A stretch of DNA of 64,000 nucleotides from Aquabacterium olei (GTDB taxonomy: Bacteria > Pseudomonadota > Gammaproteobacteria > Burkholderiales > Burkholderiaceae_C): NCBI RefSeq assembly GCF_003100395.1, contig NZ_CP029210.1, positions 868,001 through 932,000 of the forward strand. Reading direction: 5' to 3'. The position numbers and the translations under genes are program-made. The notes beneath the pieces are model-generated. The model had not been told where the DNA came from, searched no databases, and was given only the letters and a program-made list of their open reading frames with translations. This document shows, in pieces, positions 25,499 through 33,439 of the stretch (position 1 is the stretch's first letter; the number at the start of each line of letters is the position of its first letter).

Positions 25499-26695
25499 TC
25501 AGGCTTGCTGGCTGCTCATGCCGTGAGGCAGGCTGGCCCCCGGTTGACTCGGTGGCAGGACCTCGGGGTAAGCGGCCTGGGCGGCCTTGATGCGCTCGGC
25601 CTGCAGCTTGCGATCGGCCTGACGGCGGGCCCACCAGGGCTTGATCTTCTGTTCCCACAGGCCGGCCAGCCCATCGGGAAAGGCCATGGTCACGCCAATG
25701 AACAGGGCGGCCATCAGGAAGAGCCACAGATCGGGCGCACTCTCTGAAAAGTAGGTCTTGCCGAAGTTGACGATGAGCGCGCCGTAGATGGCGCCCACCA
25801 GGCTCATGCGCCCGCCCACCGCCGCAAAGATCACCATCTCGATCGACGGCACGATGCCGACGAAGGACGGCGACATGAAGCCCACCTGCAGCGTGAACAG
25901 CGCGCCGCCGATGGCCGAGATGCCGGCGGCCAGGCAGAAGGCAAACACCTTGAACATGGCCACGTCGTAGCCCGAGAAGCGCACGCGGTCTTCCTTGTCG
26001 CGCATGGCCAGCAGCAGCGTGCCCAGCTTGCTCGACTGGATCCAGCGGCACAGCAGCACACAGCCGATCAGCAGCGTGGCGCTCACGTAGTACAGGATCA
26101 GCCTGGCGCCATCCGTGCGGATGTCCCACCCGAGCAGCGTCTTCAGGTCGGTGATGCCATTGACGCCGCCGGTGTAGCCCTGCTGCCCGATGATGAGCAC
26201 GGTGAGCACCAGCGCCACGGCCTGCGTGATGATGGCAAAGTACACGCCGCCCACGCGCCGCTTGAACATCGCGAAGCTGATGAGGAAGGCCAGCAGCATG
26301 GGCACGATGACCACGGCCGCGAGCGCGAAGGGCAGGCTCTTGAAAGGCGTCCACCACCAGGGCAGGGCGGTGATCTGGTTCCAGTCCATGAAGTCGGGGA
26401 TGCCCGGCGTGGACTGGATCTTCGTGCTGATCGGGTCGGAAGCCTCGAGCTTCAGGAACATGGCCATCATGTAGCCGCCCAACCCGAAGAAGACGCCCTG
26501 GCCGAGGCTGAGGACGCCGGCATGCCCCCACAGCATCACCAGGCCGATGGCCACGAAGGCATAGGTGATGTACTTGCCCACCAGGTTGAGACGGAAGGTG
26601 TCCAGCCCGAGTGGGAAGACGACGAACAGGACCAGGGCCAGCAGCACGAGGCTGCCCAGCTGACGGCGTTGAAACCAGGCGATGAGGGTGTTCAT
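25499..26695 (-). CDS. urtC: Urea/short-amide ABC transporter permease UrtC
   Basis: A 398-residue inner-membrane permease of the LivM/UrtC family, with about nine to ten spans. Characteristic segments are YAFVAIGLVMLWGHAGVLSLGQGVFFGLGGYMMAMFL near residue 50, GVYFAIITQAVALVLTVLIIGQQGYTGGVNGITDL near 150 and GGRMSLVGAIYGALIVN near 300. The insert GIPDFMDWNQITALPWWWTPF is typical of UrtC. The basic C-terminal tail (about 355-398) is longer than in LivM. GGAG precedes the ATG, 19 nt after urtB. Confidence 0.93.
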   Translation of the reverse strand: MNTLIAWFQRRQLGSLVLLALVLFVVFPLGLDTFRLNLVGKYITYAFVAIGLVMLWGHAGVLSLGQGVFFGLGGYMMAMFLKLEASDPISTKIQSTPGIPDFMDWNQITALPWWWTPFKSLPFALAAVVIVPMLLAFLISFAMFKRRVGGVYFAIITQAVALVLTVLIIGQQGYTGGVNGITDLKTLLGWDIRTDGARLILYYVSATLLIGCVLLCRWIQSSKLGTLLLAMRDKEDRVRFSGYDVAMFKVFAFCLAAGISAIGGALFTLQVGFMSPSFVGIVPSIEMVIFAAVGGRMSLVGAIYGALIVNFGKTYFSESAPDLWLFLMAALFIGVTMAFPDGLAGLWEQKIKPWWARRQADRKLQAERIKAAQAAYPEVLPPSQPGASLPHGMSSQQA

Positions 26696-26714
26696 GGTGT
26701 GCTCCGTGTTTGGC

Positions 26715-27629
26715 TCAACGACGGACCTTTGATGCGAACAGGCCTTGCGGGCGGATCATGAGGATGCCGATCACCAGCATCAGCGTGAGCACCTTGGCGT
26801 TCGAGCCCGTCATGAAGAACTCCGAGATCGACTGCGTCTGAGCGATGCCGAAGGCCGAGGCCACGGTGCCCAGCAGGCTGCCGGCGCCCCCGAAGGTCAC
26901 GACCAGGAAGCTGTCGACGATGTAGAGCGAGCCGCTGGTCGGGCCGGTGGAGCCGATGGTGGTGAACGCCGCACCGGCCACGCCCGCGATGCCGCAGCCG
27001 ATGGCGAACGTCAGGCGGTCCGTCTTCTTCGTGTTGATGCCGATGGCGTTGGCCATCACGCGGTTGCTGACCGTGGCGCGCACGCGCAGACCCCAGCGGG
27101 CCTTGTACAGCGCGATCAGCAGCAGGCCGGTGACCACGGCCGTCAGGCCCATCACGAACAGGCCGTTGATCGGGATGTCCAGGCCTTCGGAAGGCGCCCA
27201 CGAGCCCATCAGCCAGTCGGGCAGGGTGGGACTCACTTCCTTGGGGCCGAAGGTGGACCGGAACACCTGCTGCAGCCCGAGGCTCAGGCCCCAGGTGGCC
27301 AGCAGCGTGTCCAGCGGGCGTTTGTAGAGGTGGCGGATCAAGGCCCACTCGGTGAGCCACCCGGCTGCGAACGCGATCAGAAAGGCGGCCACGATGGCCA
27401 CGGGGAAGTACATCTGCATCAGGCCGGGCGCGAACTTCTCGGTCAGCGTCGAGCCCAGGTAGATGGTGTACGCGCCGATGGTCATGAACTCGCCATGCGC
27501 CATGTTGATGACGCCCATCTGGCCGAAGATCACGGCCAGGCCCAGGCCCATGAGCAGCAGCACGGAAAACAGGCTCAGGCCGGCAAAGCCCTGCATGAGC
27601 CCGATGTTCATCATCTCGGAGAAGGTCAT
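26715..27629 (-). CDS. urtB: Urea/short-amide ABC transporter permease UrtB
   Basis: A 304-residue inner-membrane permease of the LivH/UrtB family with about eight spans. Family signs are LMGLGLAVIFGQMGVINMAHGEFMTIGAYTIY near residue 25, the EAA-like loop WGLRVRATVSNRVMANAIGINTKKTDRLTFAIG and FGGAGSLLGTVASAFGI near 240. The ATG at 27629, preceded by AAAGGTGA, gives the family N-terminus MTFSEMMNIGLMQGFAGLSLF; an upstream in-frame start would lie in the hairpin-rich gap after urtA. That 222-nt gap is the only long spacer of the operon. Confidence 0.93.
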   Translation of the reverse strand: MTFSEMMNIGLMQGFAGLSLFSVLLLMGLGLAVIFGQMGVINMAHGEFMTIGAYTIYLGSTLTEKFAPGLMQMYFPVAIVAAFLIAFAAGWLTEWALIRHLYKRPLDTLLATWGLSLGLQQVFRSTFGPKEVSPTLPDWLMGSWAPSEGLDIPINGLFVMGLTAVVTGLLLIALYKARWGLRVRATVSNRVMANAIGINTKKTDRLTFAIGCGIAGVAGAAFTTIGSTGPTSGSLYIVDSFLVVTFGGAGSLLGTVASAFGIAQTQSISEFFMTGSNAKVLTLMLVIGILMIRPQGLFASKVRR

Positions 27630-27786
27630 CGCGTCACCTTTGTCATCTGTCCAGGCGGCATCCAAAAAAACCGCGCGGCTCTGACCGCCATCGCGATCAG
27701 GCCTGCGCAGGGAGCAGGCGGCAGCCACCACCCGCGCGCTCACACGGTGAACCCGCACCCACGCCATCCAGCTGCACACCATGGAT

Positions 27787-27840
27787 CCGGCTTCGCCGGT
27801 CTATCGGTGTGCGCCCCCTCGAGGGGGCCGCCGAAGGCGG
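27787..27840. repeat. Cluster of three hairpins between urtA and urtB
   Basis: CCGGC-ttc-GCCGG (27787-27799), the perfect palindrome GCCCCCTCGAGGGGGC (27813-27828) and CCGCC-gaa-GGCGG (27828-27840) follow each other just after the urtA stop. Such CCCCCTCGAGGGGG elements are frequent intergenic repeats in Comamonadaceae. Here they could protect the urtA mRNA 3' end or partly terminate, giving more binding protein than membrane components. Confidence 0.6.
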
Positions 27841-27851
27841 TAGGGGGTGGT

Positions 27852-29105
27852 TCACTGATATCCCTTGGGGAAGGGGTTCGGCTCGATCAGGTCCTTGGAC
27901 TCGGCGACGAGCTTGAACGTGCCGTCCGGCTGGCCCTGCGCGATGCGGGCCTTGCTCCACAGGTGGTGGTTGGCGTGCACCTTCACATACCCCTCGGGGG
28001 CAGTCTTCAGCTCGATGCCCGGCGAGGCGGCCACCACCTTGTCCACGTCGAAGCTGCCGGCCTTCTCGACCGCCGCCTTCCACAGCCAGGGCCCCAGGTA
28101 GCCGGCCTGCGTCACGTCGCCGATCACCGACTTCGGGCCGTACTTGGCCTTGAAGGCCGCGACGAACTTCTTGTTGTTCTCGTTGTCCAGCGACTGGAAG
28201 TACTTCATCGAGCTGTAGAAGCCGGCGAAGTTCTCGCCACCCACGCCCAGCATTTCGTCTTCCGTGACCGACAGCGTCAGCAGGAACTGCTTGGCACCGG
28301 TGATGCCGGCGGCCTTGAGCTGCTTGTAGAACGCCACGTTCGAGCCACCCACCACGGCCGCGAAGATGCAGTCGGGCTTGGCCACCTTGATCTTGTTGAT
28401 CAGCGAGTTGAAGTTGGTGTTGCCCAGCGGGTAGTACTCTTCACCCACCACCGAGCCCAGCTTGCCGACGCTCTCGATGTGCTTGCGCGCGATCTTCATC
28501 GAGGTGCGCGGCCAGATGTAGTCGGAGCCGACGAGGAAGTAGGTCTTGGCCTTCTTCTCCTTCGAGGCCCAGTCCAGGCCCCAGATGATCTGCTGCGTGG
28601 CCTCCTGGCCTGTGTAGATCACGTTCTTCGACTGCTCCAGGCCTTCATAGAAGGTCGGGTAGTACAGCAGGCCGTTTTCCTTTTCGAACACCGGCAGCAC
28701 GGCCTTGCGCGAGGCCGATGTCCAGCAGCCAAACACGGCGGCCACGCGGTCGTTGACCAGCAGCTTCTTCGACTTCTCGGCGAACGTGGGCCAGTCGGAG
28801 GCGCCGTCCTCCTTGATGACCTTGATCTTGCGGCCCAGCACGCCCCCCATGGCGTTGATCTGGTCGATGGCCAGTTGCTCGGCCTGGATCGAGCCCGTCT
28901 CGGAGATGGCCATCGTGCCGGTGGCCGAGTGCAACTGTCCCACGGTGACTTCGGTGTCGGTGACGGCCAGCTTGGAGGTGTTCACGGCCGAGGTGGCCGG
29001 CGCGGCGCCATGGCTCAAGCCCGTGAGGCCCATGAGCGGCACGGCGCCCAGGCCTTGCAGCACCCGGCGGCGGTTGAGGGAGAGGTCGTCATCGTGTTGG
29101 GACAT
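27852..29105 (-). CDS. urtA: Urea/short-amide ABC transporter substrate-binding protein UrtA
   Basis: A 417-residue periplasmic binding protein of the UrtA/FmdD (amide-urea) family. The N-terminus carries a twin-arginine signal (LNRRRVLQGLGAVPLMGLTGLSHGAAPA), so it is probably exported folded by Tat. The mature part begins near TEVTVGQLHSATGTMAISETG and contains INAMGGVLGRKIKVIKEDGASDWPTFAEKSKKLLVNDRVAAVFGCWTSASRKAVLPVFE, which is diagnostic for the amide-binding branch. It is the first gene of the operon urtABCDE-fmdAB. AAGGAG lies 8 nt before the ATG. The 195-nt divergent region upstream holds an inverted repeat that is a likely operator. Confidence 0.94.
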   Translation of the reverse strand: MSQHDDDLSLNRRRVLQGLGAVPLMGLTGLSHGAAPATSAVNTSKLAVTDTEVTVGQLHSATGTMAISETGSIQAEQLAIDQINAMGGVLGRKIKVIKEDGASDWPTFAEKSKKLLVNDRVAAVFGCWTSASRKAVLPVFEKENGLLYYPTFYEGLEQSKNVIYTGQEATQQIIWGLDWASKEKKAKTYFLVGSDYIWPRTSMKIARKHIESVGKLGSVVGEEYYPLGNTNFNSLINKIKVAKPDCIFAAVVGGSNVAFYKQLKAAGITGAKQFLLTLSVTEDEMLGVGGENFAGFYSSMKYFQSLDNENNKKFVAAFKAKYGPKSVIGDVTQAGYLGPWLWKAAVEKAGSFDVDKVVAASPGIELKTAPEGYVKVHANHHLWSKARIAQGQPDGTFKLVAESKDLIEPNPFPKGYQ

Positions 29106-29202
29106 GAAAAGGCTCCTTGCACAGAAAAGGGAGGCGGGACGGTGCGGTTCGCCGTGGCGCAACCTTGGGTGCAACAGTAAGGAGCTGAGGGTTTTTGCTG
29201 AA

Positions 29203-29218
29203 TACGTCAATTAACGTA
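29203..29218. promoter_or_regulatory. 7-2-7 inverted repeat between urtA and the sensor gene
   Basis: TACGTCA-AT-TAACGTA: two inverted heptamers with a 2-bp spacer, the layout used by NarL-type regulators. It lies 98 bp before the urtA start and 83 bp before the sensor-gene start. The overlapping NarL-type response regulator gene at 32755 is the obvious candidate to bind it; this is inference. Confidence 0.5.
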
Positions 29219-29300
29219 GGCCCGCGCACGCAAGCGGTGCGGCGAGGGCGTGGACTGCTTCTTGCATCCGGCAGCCGGCGTTGTTCAGCGGAGACCGCAT

Positions 29301-31313
29301 GTGACCGTCGCCCGGCAGAAGATCTTCCGCATCCGTCGGGAGTACAACTCGTGGGTTGCCAACGAGACCCTCGAGGACTACGCGCTGCGCTACACGCCGC
29401 GCACCTTTCGCAAGTGGAGCGAGATGCGCGTGGCCAACACGGCCTTCGGGGCCGTGTCCTTTCTCGCGCTCGAAGCGATCGGCGGCGCCATCGCGCTCAA
29501 CCATGGCTTCACCAACGCGCTGTGGGCCATCCTGCTGGTCGGCCTGGTCACCTTCCTCACCGGCTTGCCCATCAGCTATTACGCCGCGCGCTACGGCGTC
29601 GACATGGATCTGCTCACGCGTGGTGCCGGCTTCGGCTACCTGGGTTCGACGCTGACTTCGCTGATCTACGCGAGCTTCACCTTCATCTTCTTCGCGCTCG
29701 AGGCGGCCATCATGGCGCTGGCGTTGCAGATGCTGTTCGACTGGCCGCTGGCCCTGTGCTACGTGGTGGCCTCGCTCGCCATCATCCCGCTGGTCACGCA
29801 CGGCATCACGCTGATCTCGCGCCTGCAGACGTGGACGCAGCCGCTGTGGGCGGCGCTGTGGCTGTGTCCCTTTGTCGTGGTGGCCGCGCGGCACCCCGAG
29901 GCCTACCGCGCTTTCACCAGCCTCACGGGCCGTGTCACCGGCGACAGCGGTTTCGATTGGCTGGCCTGCGGCACGGCGGCCACGGTCGCATGCTCACTGG
30001 TGGTGCAGGTGGGCGAGCAGGTCGACTTCCTGCGCTTCCTGCCCGAGAAGACGCGCCAGAACCGCGTGCGCTGGTGGACGGCCGTGCTGGTGGCGGGGCC
30101 GGGTTGGATCGTGCCCGGCATGTTGAAGATGCTGGCCGGCGCCTTCCTGGCCTTTCTGGCGTTGCAGCACGAGGTGCCGGTCGACAAGGCGCTGGAGCCC
30201 ACGCAGATGTACCTGGCTGGCTTCAGCGAGGTCTTCAGTTCGCCCGCGTGGGCGCTGGGGGCCACGGTGCTGTTCGTCATCGTCTCGCAGGTCAAGATCA
30301 ACGTGACCAATGCCTATGCGGGCTCGCTGGCGTGGTCGAACTTCTTTGCGCGGCTCACGCACAGCCACCCGGGGCGCGTGGTGTGGCTGGTGTTCAACGT
30401 GCTGATTGCGGTGCTGCTCATGACCCTGGGCGTGTTCAGCGCGCTCGAGCATGTGCTGGGCCTCTACAGCAATGTGGCCATCGCGTGGGTGGGCGCGCTG
30501 GTGGCCGACCTGGGCATCAACAAGCCGCTGGGCTGGTCACCGCGCGGCATCGAGTTCAAGCGGGCCTACCTGCCGGATCTGAACCCGGTTGGTCTGGGGG
30601 CGACCCTACTCGCCACGGTGGTGGCCCTGGTCGCGCACGCCGGCGTCATGGGCGACATGCTGGCGGCCTGGTCCCCGTTCGTCGCCCTGGCGGTGGCCAT
30701 GGTCGTGGCGCCGCTGCTGGCCTGGGCCACACGGGGGCGCTTCTACCTGGCTCGGCAGCCCGTGTCGCCGTGGCAGCCAGGCGAGATGGTCCGTTGCTCC
30801 GTCTGCGAGAACCTGTTCGAGTCCGAGGACATGGCGACCTGCCCCGCCTACGACGCCCCGATCTGCTCGCTGTGCTGCACGCTCGAGAGCCGCTGCCACG
30901 ACCGGTGCAAGAGCCGGTCGCGCGCGGCCGAGCAGGTGTCCGATGGCCTGGTGGCGGTGCTGCCACCGGCGTGGTCACGCCGCATCAATTTCCGCGTGGG
31001 GCACTACCTGGTGGTCTTCCTGTCGCTGACAGCGCTGCTGGCCTTCGTGCTGGGCGTCGTCTACTACCAGGAAGGGGTGCTGTCAGTCGGCCTGCATGCC
31101 GCAACCAGCGGGCCACCCCTGCCTGCGGGGGCACTCGACGGGCCCTTCATCAAGGTGTTTGCCTTGTTGCTGCTGGCCGCCGCGGTGTGTGCGTGGTGGG
31201 TGGTGCTGGCCTCGGAAAGCCGGCGCATGGCGCAGGACGACTCCAACCGCCAGACGCAGCTGCTGCAGGTCGAGATCGACGCCCACCGGCGCACCGACGC
31301 GGCGCTGCAGTAG
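29301..31313 (+). CDS. NCS1 permease-like sensor with cysteine-rich module: N-terminal part of a hybrid histidine kinase, ends at an in-frame TAG
   Basis: Residues about 25-480 resemble a nucleobase:cation symporter-1 (cytosine/allantoin permease) with about twelve spans: TAFGAVSFLALEAIGGAIAL, LLTRGAGFGYLGSTLTSLIYASF, VQVGEQVDFLRFLP. Residues about 499-537 hold eight Cys as C-x2-C-x11-C-x7-C-x2-CC-x5-C-x3-C, a likely zinc site. Two further spans (about 560-640) and a helix (RQTQLLQVEIDAHRRTDAALQ) lead to TAG at codon 671. The same frame continues directly into a histidine kinase, so this is one gene interrupted by a nonsense codon. The GTG at 29301 is chosen because GGAG lies 7 nt upstream; a longer start at 29250 is less likely. 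Divergent from urtA, so amide or urea sensing is the best guess. The layout recalls CbrA, a symporter-kinase fusion. Confidence 0.72.
   Translation: MTVARQKIFRIRREYNSWVANETLEDYALRYTPRTFRKWSEMRVANTAFGAVSFLALEAIGGAIALNHGFTNALWAILLVGLVTFLTGLPISYYAARYGVDMDLLTRGAGFGYLGSTLTSLIYASFTFIFFALEAAIMALALQMLFDWPLALCYVVASLAIIPLVTHGITLISRLQTWTQPLWAALWLCPFVVVAARHPEAYRAFTSLTGRVTGDSGFDWLACGTAATVACSLVVQVGEQVDFLRFLPEKTRQNRVRWWTAVLVAGPGWIVPGMLKMLAGAFLAFLALQHEVPVDKALEPTQMYLAGFSEVFSSPAWALGATVLFVIVSQVKINVTNAYAGSLAWSNFFARLTHSHPGRVVWLVFNVLIAVLLMTLGVFSALEHVLGLYSNVAIAWVGALVADLGINKPLGWSPRGIEFKRAYLPDLNPVGLGATLLATVVALVAHAGVMGDMLAAWSPFVALAVAMVVAPLLAWATRGRFYLARQPVSPWQPGEMVRCSVCENLFESEDMATCPAYDAPICSLCCTLESRCHDRCKSRSRAAEQVSDGLVAVLPPAWSRRINFRVGHYLVVFLSLTALLAFVLGVVYYQEGVLSVGLHAATSGPPLPAGALDGPFIKVFALLLLAAAVCAWWVVLASESRRMAQDDSNRQTQLLQVEIDAHRRTDAALQ
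31311..31313 (+). other. In-frame amber codon splitting the permease-kinase gene
   Basis: The codons read CTG CAG TAG GCG AAG GAG CTG GCC, and the frame stays open on both sides. CAG to TAG is a single C-to-T change. AAGGAG follows the stop, but no ATG, GTG or TTG comes within 40 nt in frame, so efficient reinitiation is unlikely. Confidence 0.85.
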
Positions 31314-31358
31314 GCGAAGGAGCTGGCCGAGGCGGCCAACCAGGCCAAGACGCGCTAC

Positions 31359-32765
31359 GTGGCCGGCATCACGCATGAGTTGCGCACGCCGCTCAACAGC
31401 ATCCTGGGCTATGCGCAGATCCTGCTGAAGGACGAGCCCGAGCAAGGTGGCAAACGCGGCCCGCTGACCACCATCCAGCGCAGTGGCGAACACCTGATGG
31501 GCCTGATCGACGGGCTGCTGGATCTGGCCCGCATCGAAGCCGGGCGGCTGAGGCTGGACCCGGCGCCCCTGCCGCTGCACGTCTTCCTCGATGACGTGGT
31601 GCGCATGGTGCAGCCGCAGGCCGTGGCCAAGGGGCTGGCGTTCGAACTCCGGACGCTGGGGCGCGTGCCGGGCTGGGTGCAGGCCGATGCCCATCGCCTG
31701 CGACAGATCCTGCTCAACCTGCTGGGCAACGCTGTGCGCTTCACCGACCACGGTCGCATCACATTGCAGCTCGATGCGCGCCGTGAGGTGCTGCGCTTCG
31801 AGGTGATCGACACCGGCATCGGCATCGCGCCTCAGGATCTCGAACGCATCTTCCTGCCCTTCGAGCGGGGCAGTGGCGGGCGCCGACGTGGTGACCCGGG
31901 CACCGGCCTGGGCCTGACCATCACCCATCTGCTGACCGAGCTGATGGGCGGCGAACTCAGCGTGCGCAGCACCCTGGGGCAGGGCAGCACCTTCAGTGTC
32001 CGCCTGTACCTGCGCGAGATCAGCGAACCCCCGCCGCAGCCCGAAATCGGGGCCACCCTGGGCTGGAGCCCGAGCCTGCGACTGCGCCCCGCGACGGGTT
32101 ACACGGGCCCGCGCCGCACGCTGCTGGTGGTGGACGACCAGCCCACGCAGCGCCAGATGCTGGCGGGCATGCTGCTGCCCCTCGGCCTTGCCGTGCGCGA
32201 GGCGGCCAGCGGCAGCGAGGCGCTCGACAGCGTGCGCGAGCAGGTGCCCGATGCCGTGCTGCTCGACATCACCATGGATGACATGGACGGTTGGTGCACG
32301 GCCCGTGCGATCCGGCACGCCGGCTTCACTGAAGTGCCCATCGTGATGGTGTCGGCCAACGTCTTCGAGAACCGGCCCGAGAACCTCGCTGCAGCGCAGT
32401 GCCAGGCCTTCGTGGCCAAGCCGGTGAGGGAGTCGGAGCTGCTGACCACGCTGGGCGCGCTGTGGCAGCTCGAGTGGCTCACCGACGGGCCCGGGCCGAT
32501 GCTGGAGAACACCGTGTCGGCGCAGCCCGCACAGCGCGCCATGCCCTGGCCCCTGCCGCCCGATGCCGCATGGGAGTTGCACCGCCTGGCGCGCAAGGGC
32601 CATGTGCAGGGGCTGCGGGCCGCGCTGGAGGCATGGCAGCGCGCCGAGCCCGCGCACGCGGCGCAATGGCAGGCACTGATGGCGCTGGTGGAGCGCTTCG
32701 ACCTGGACGCGGTGGCCGAGTGCCTGCGTCCCGAATTGCAGGAGGACATGCAAGATGAGGCCTGA
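31359..32765 (+). CDS. C-terminal part of the interrupted gene: histidine kinase-HATPase-receiver
   Basis: In frame with the upstream permease-like part and continuous after the TAG at 31311; the coordinate given is the first GTG, which has no ribosome-binding site and probably is not a true start. It carries HisKA with the phospho-acceptor H in GITHELRTPLNSILGYAQILL, a HATPase domain (NLLGNAVRFTDHGRI, DTGIGIAPQDLERIF, GTGLGLTITHLLTELMGG) and a receiver domain (LLVVDDQPTQRQML, phospho-acceptor D in VLLDITMDDMDGW, K in FVAKPVRESEL). A helical C-terminal region of about 70 residues follows. If the stop is real this half is probably not made; if it is a sequencing error or is read through, the full protein is about 1154 residues. 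The gene overlaps the response regulator by 11 nt. Confidence 0.72.
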   Translation: MAGITHELRTPLNSILGYAQILLKDEPEQGGKRGPLTTIQRSGEHLMGLIDGLLDLARIEAGRLRLDPAPLPLHVFLDDVVRMVQPQAVAKGLAFELRTLGRVPGWVQADAHRLRQILLNLLGNAVRFTDHGRITLQLDARREVLRFEVIDTGIGIAPQDLERIFLPFERGSGGRRRGDPGTGLGLTITHLLTELMGGELSVRSTLGQGSTFSVRLYLREISEPPPQPEIGATLGWSPSLRLRPATGYTGPRRTLLVVDDQPTQRQMLAGMLLPLGLAVREAASGSEALDSVREQVPDAVLLDITMDDMDGWCTARAIRHAGFTEVPIVMVSANVFENRPENLAAAQCQAFVAKPVRESELLTTLGALWQLEWLTDGPGPMLENTVSAQPAQRAMPWPLPPDAAWELHRLARKGHVQGLRAALEAWQRAEPAHAAQWQALMALVERFDLDAVAECLRPELQEDMQDEA

Positions 32766-33435
32766 GGCCCCCGCGCACCAGGGCACCGTTCTGGTGGTGG
32801 ACGACGCACCCGACACCCTGCGCATGCTGTGCGATGCGCTGGCCGCCGAGGGTTACACCGTGCTGGTCGCGCTCGACGGGCCGCAGGCGCTCGCGCGGCT
32901 CGACGTGGTCACCCCGGATGCCATCCTGATGGACGCCATGATGCCCGGGTGGACGGGCTTCGAAACCTGTCAGCGCATCAAGGCCCATCCGCAAGGCAGT
33001 GCGATTCCGGTGATCTTCATGACCGGGCTGTCCGACACGCCCGACGTCGTGGCCGGTTTCAAGTCAGGTGGGGTCGACTACGTTGTCAAACCCGTGCGCA
33101 TCGAGGAAGTCCTGGCCCGGCTGGATACCCATGTGCGCAACGCACGGACTGCGCGCGAGGCCTTGCGGCAGGTTCAGGCGCAGGCGGCCGAATCCCCCGC
33201 CGAGTCTGGCCATGCGCGCGTGCTGGATGCCGCGCTCACCCCCCGCGAGATGGAGGTGCTGACCTGGGTGGCGCGCGGCAAGACCAACCGCGACATCGCC
33301 GACATCCTGGGCATGAGCCACCGCACCGTCAACAAGCACCTCGAGCACATCTTCGAGAAGCTGGGCGTCGAGACCCGCGCGGCCGCTGCAGCCCTTGCCA
33401 GCCCGGTGCTGGCCCACCGCGCGCCATCGCCCTGA
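32755..33435 (+). CDS. NarL-family response regulator (receiver plus LuxR helix-turn-helix)
   Basis: A 226-residue two-component regulator. The receiver domain (about 8-125) has VLVVDDAPDTLRM, phospho-acceptor Asp60 in AILMDAMMPGWTGFE, and Lys in DYVVKPVRIEEVLARL. The LuxR-type DNA-binding domain (about 158-215) reads LTPREMEVLTWVARGKTNRDIADILGMSHRTVNKHLEHIFEKLGVETRAAAA. The ATG lies inside the kinase gene, with GGAGG 9 nt upstream and an 11-nt overlap, so the two are translationally coupled and form a cognate pair. A likely target is the divergent urt/sensor control region with its 7-2-7 inverted repeat. The unbroken frame suggests that the system is, or recently was, functional despite the stop in the kinase gene. 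Confidence 0.9.
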   Translation: MRPEAPAHQGTVLVVDDAPDTLRMLCDALAAEGYTVLVALDGPQALARLDVVTPDAILMDAMMPGWTGFETCQRIKAHPQGSAIPVIFMTGLSDTPDVVAGFKSGGVDYVVKPVRIEEVLARLDTHVRNARTAREALRQVQAQAAESPAESGHARVLDAALTPREMEVLTWVARGKTNRDIADILGMSHRTVNKHLEHIFEKLGVETRAAAAALASPVLAHRAPSP

Positions 33436-33439
33436 GGGT

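Noticed and set aside
22360..29105. Reading the urt operon as a liv branched-chain amino acid operon
   Set aside because: UrtA has amide/urea-family sequence, UrtD has the SHGQ signature variant, and formamidase is in the operon.
29156..29175. Possible sigma-54 promoter for urtA (TTGCAC..TTGC on the minus strand)
   Set aside because: The -24 GG is missing, and the distance between the -24 and -12 elements is one base too long.
26745..29180. An 811-codon plus-strand frame across urtB and urtA
   Set aside because: Antisense to two well-conserved transporter genes with good ribosome-binding sites; the translation shows no domain.
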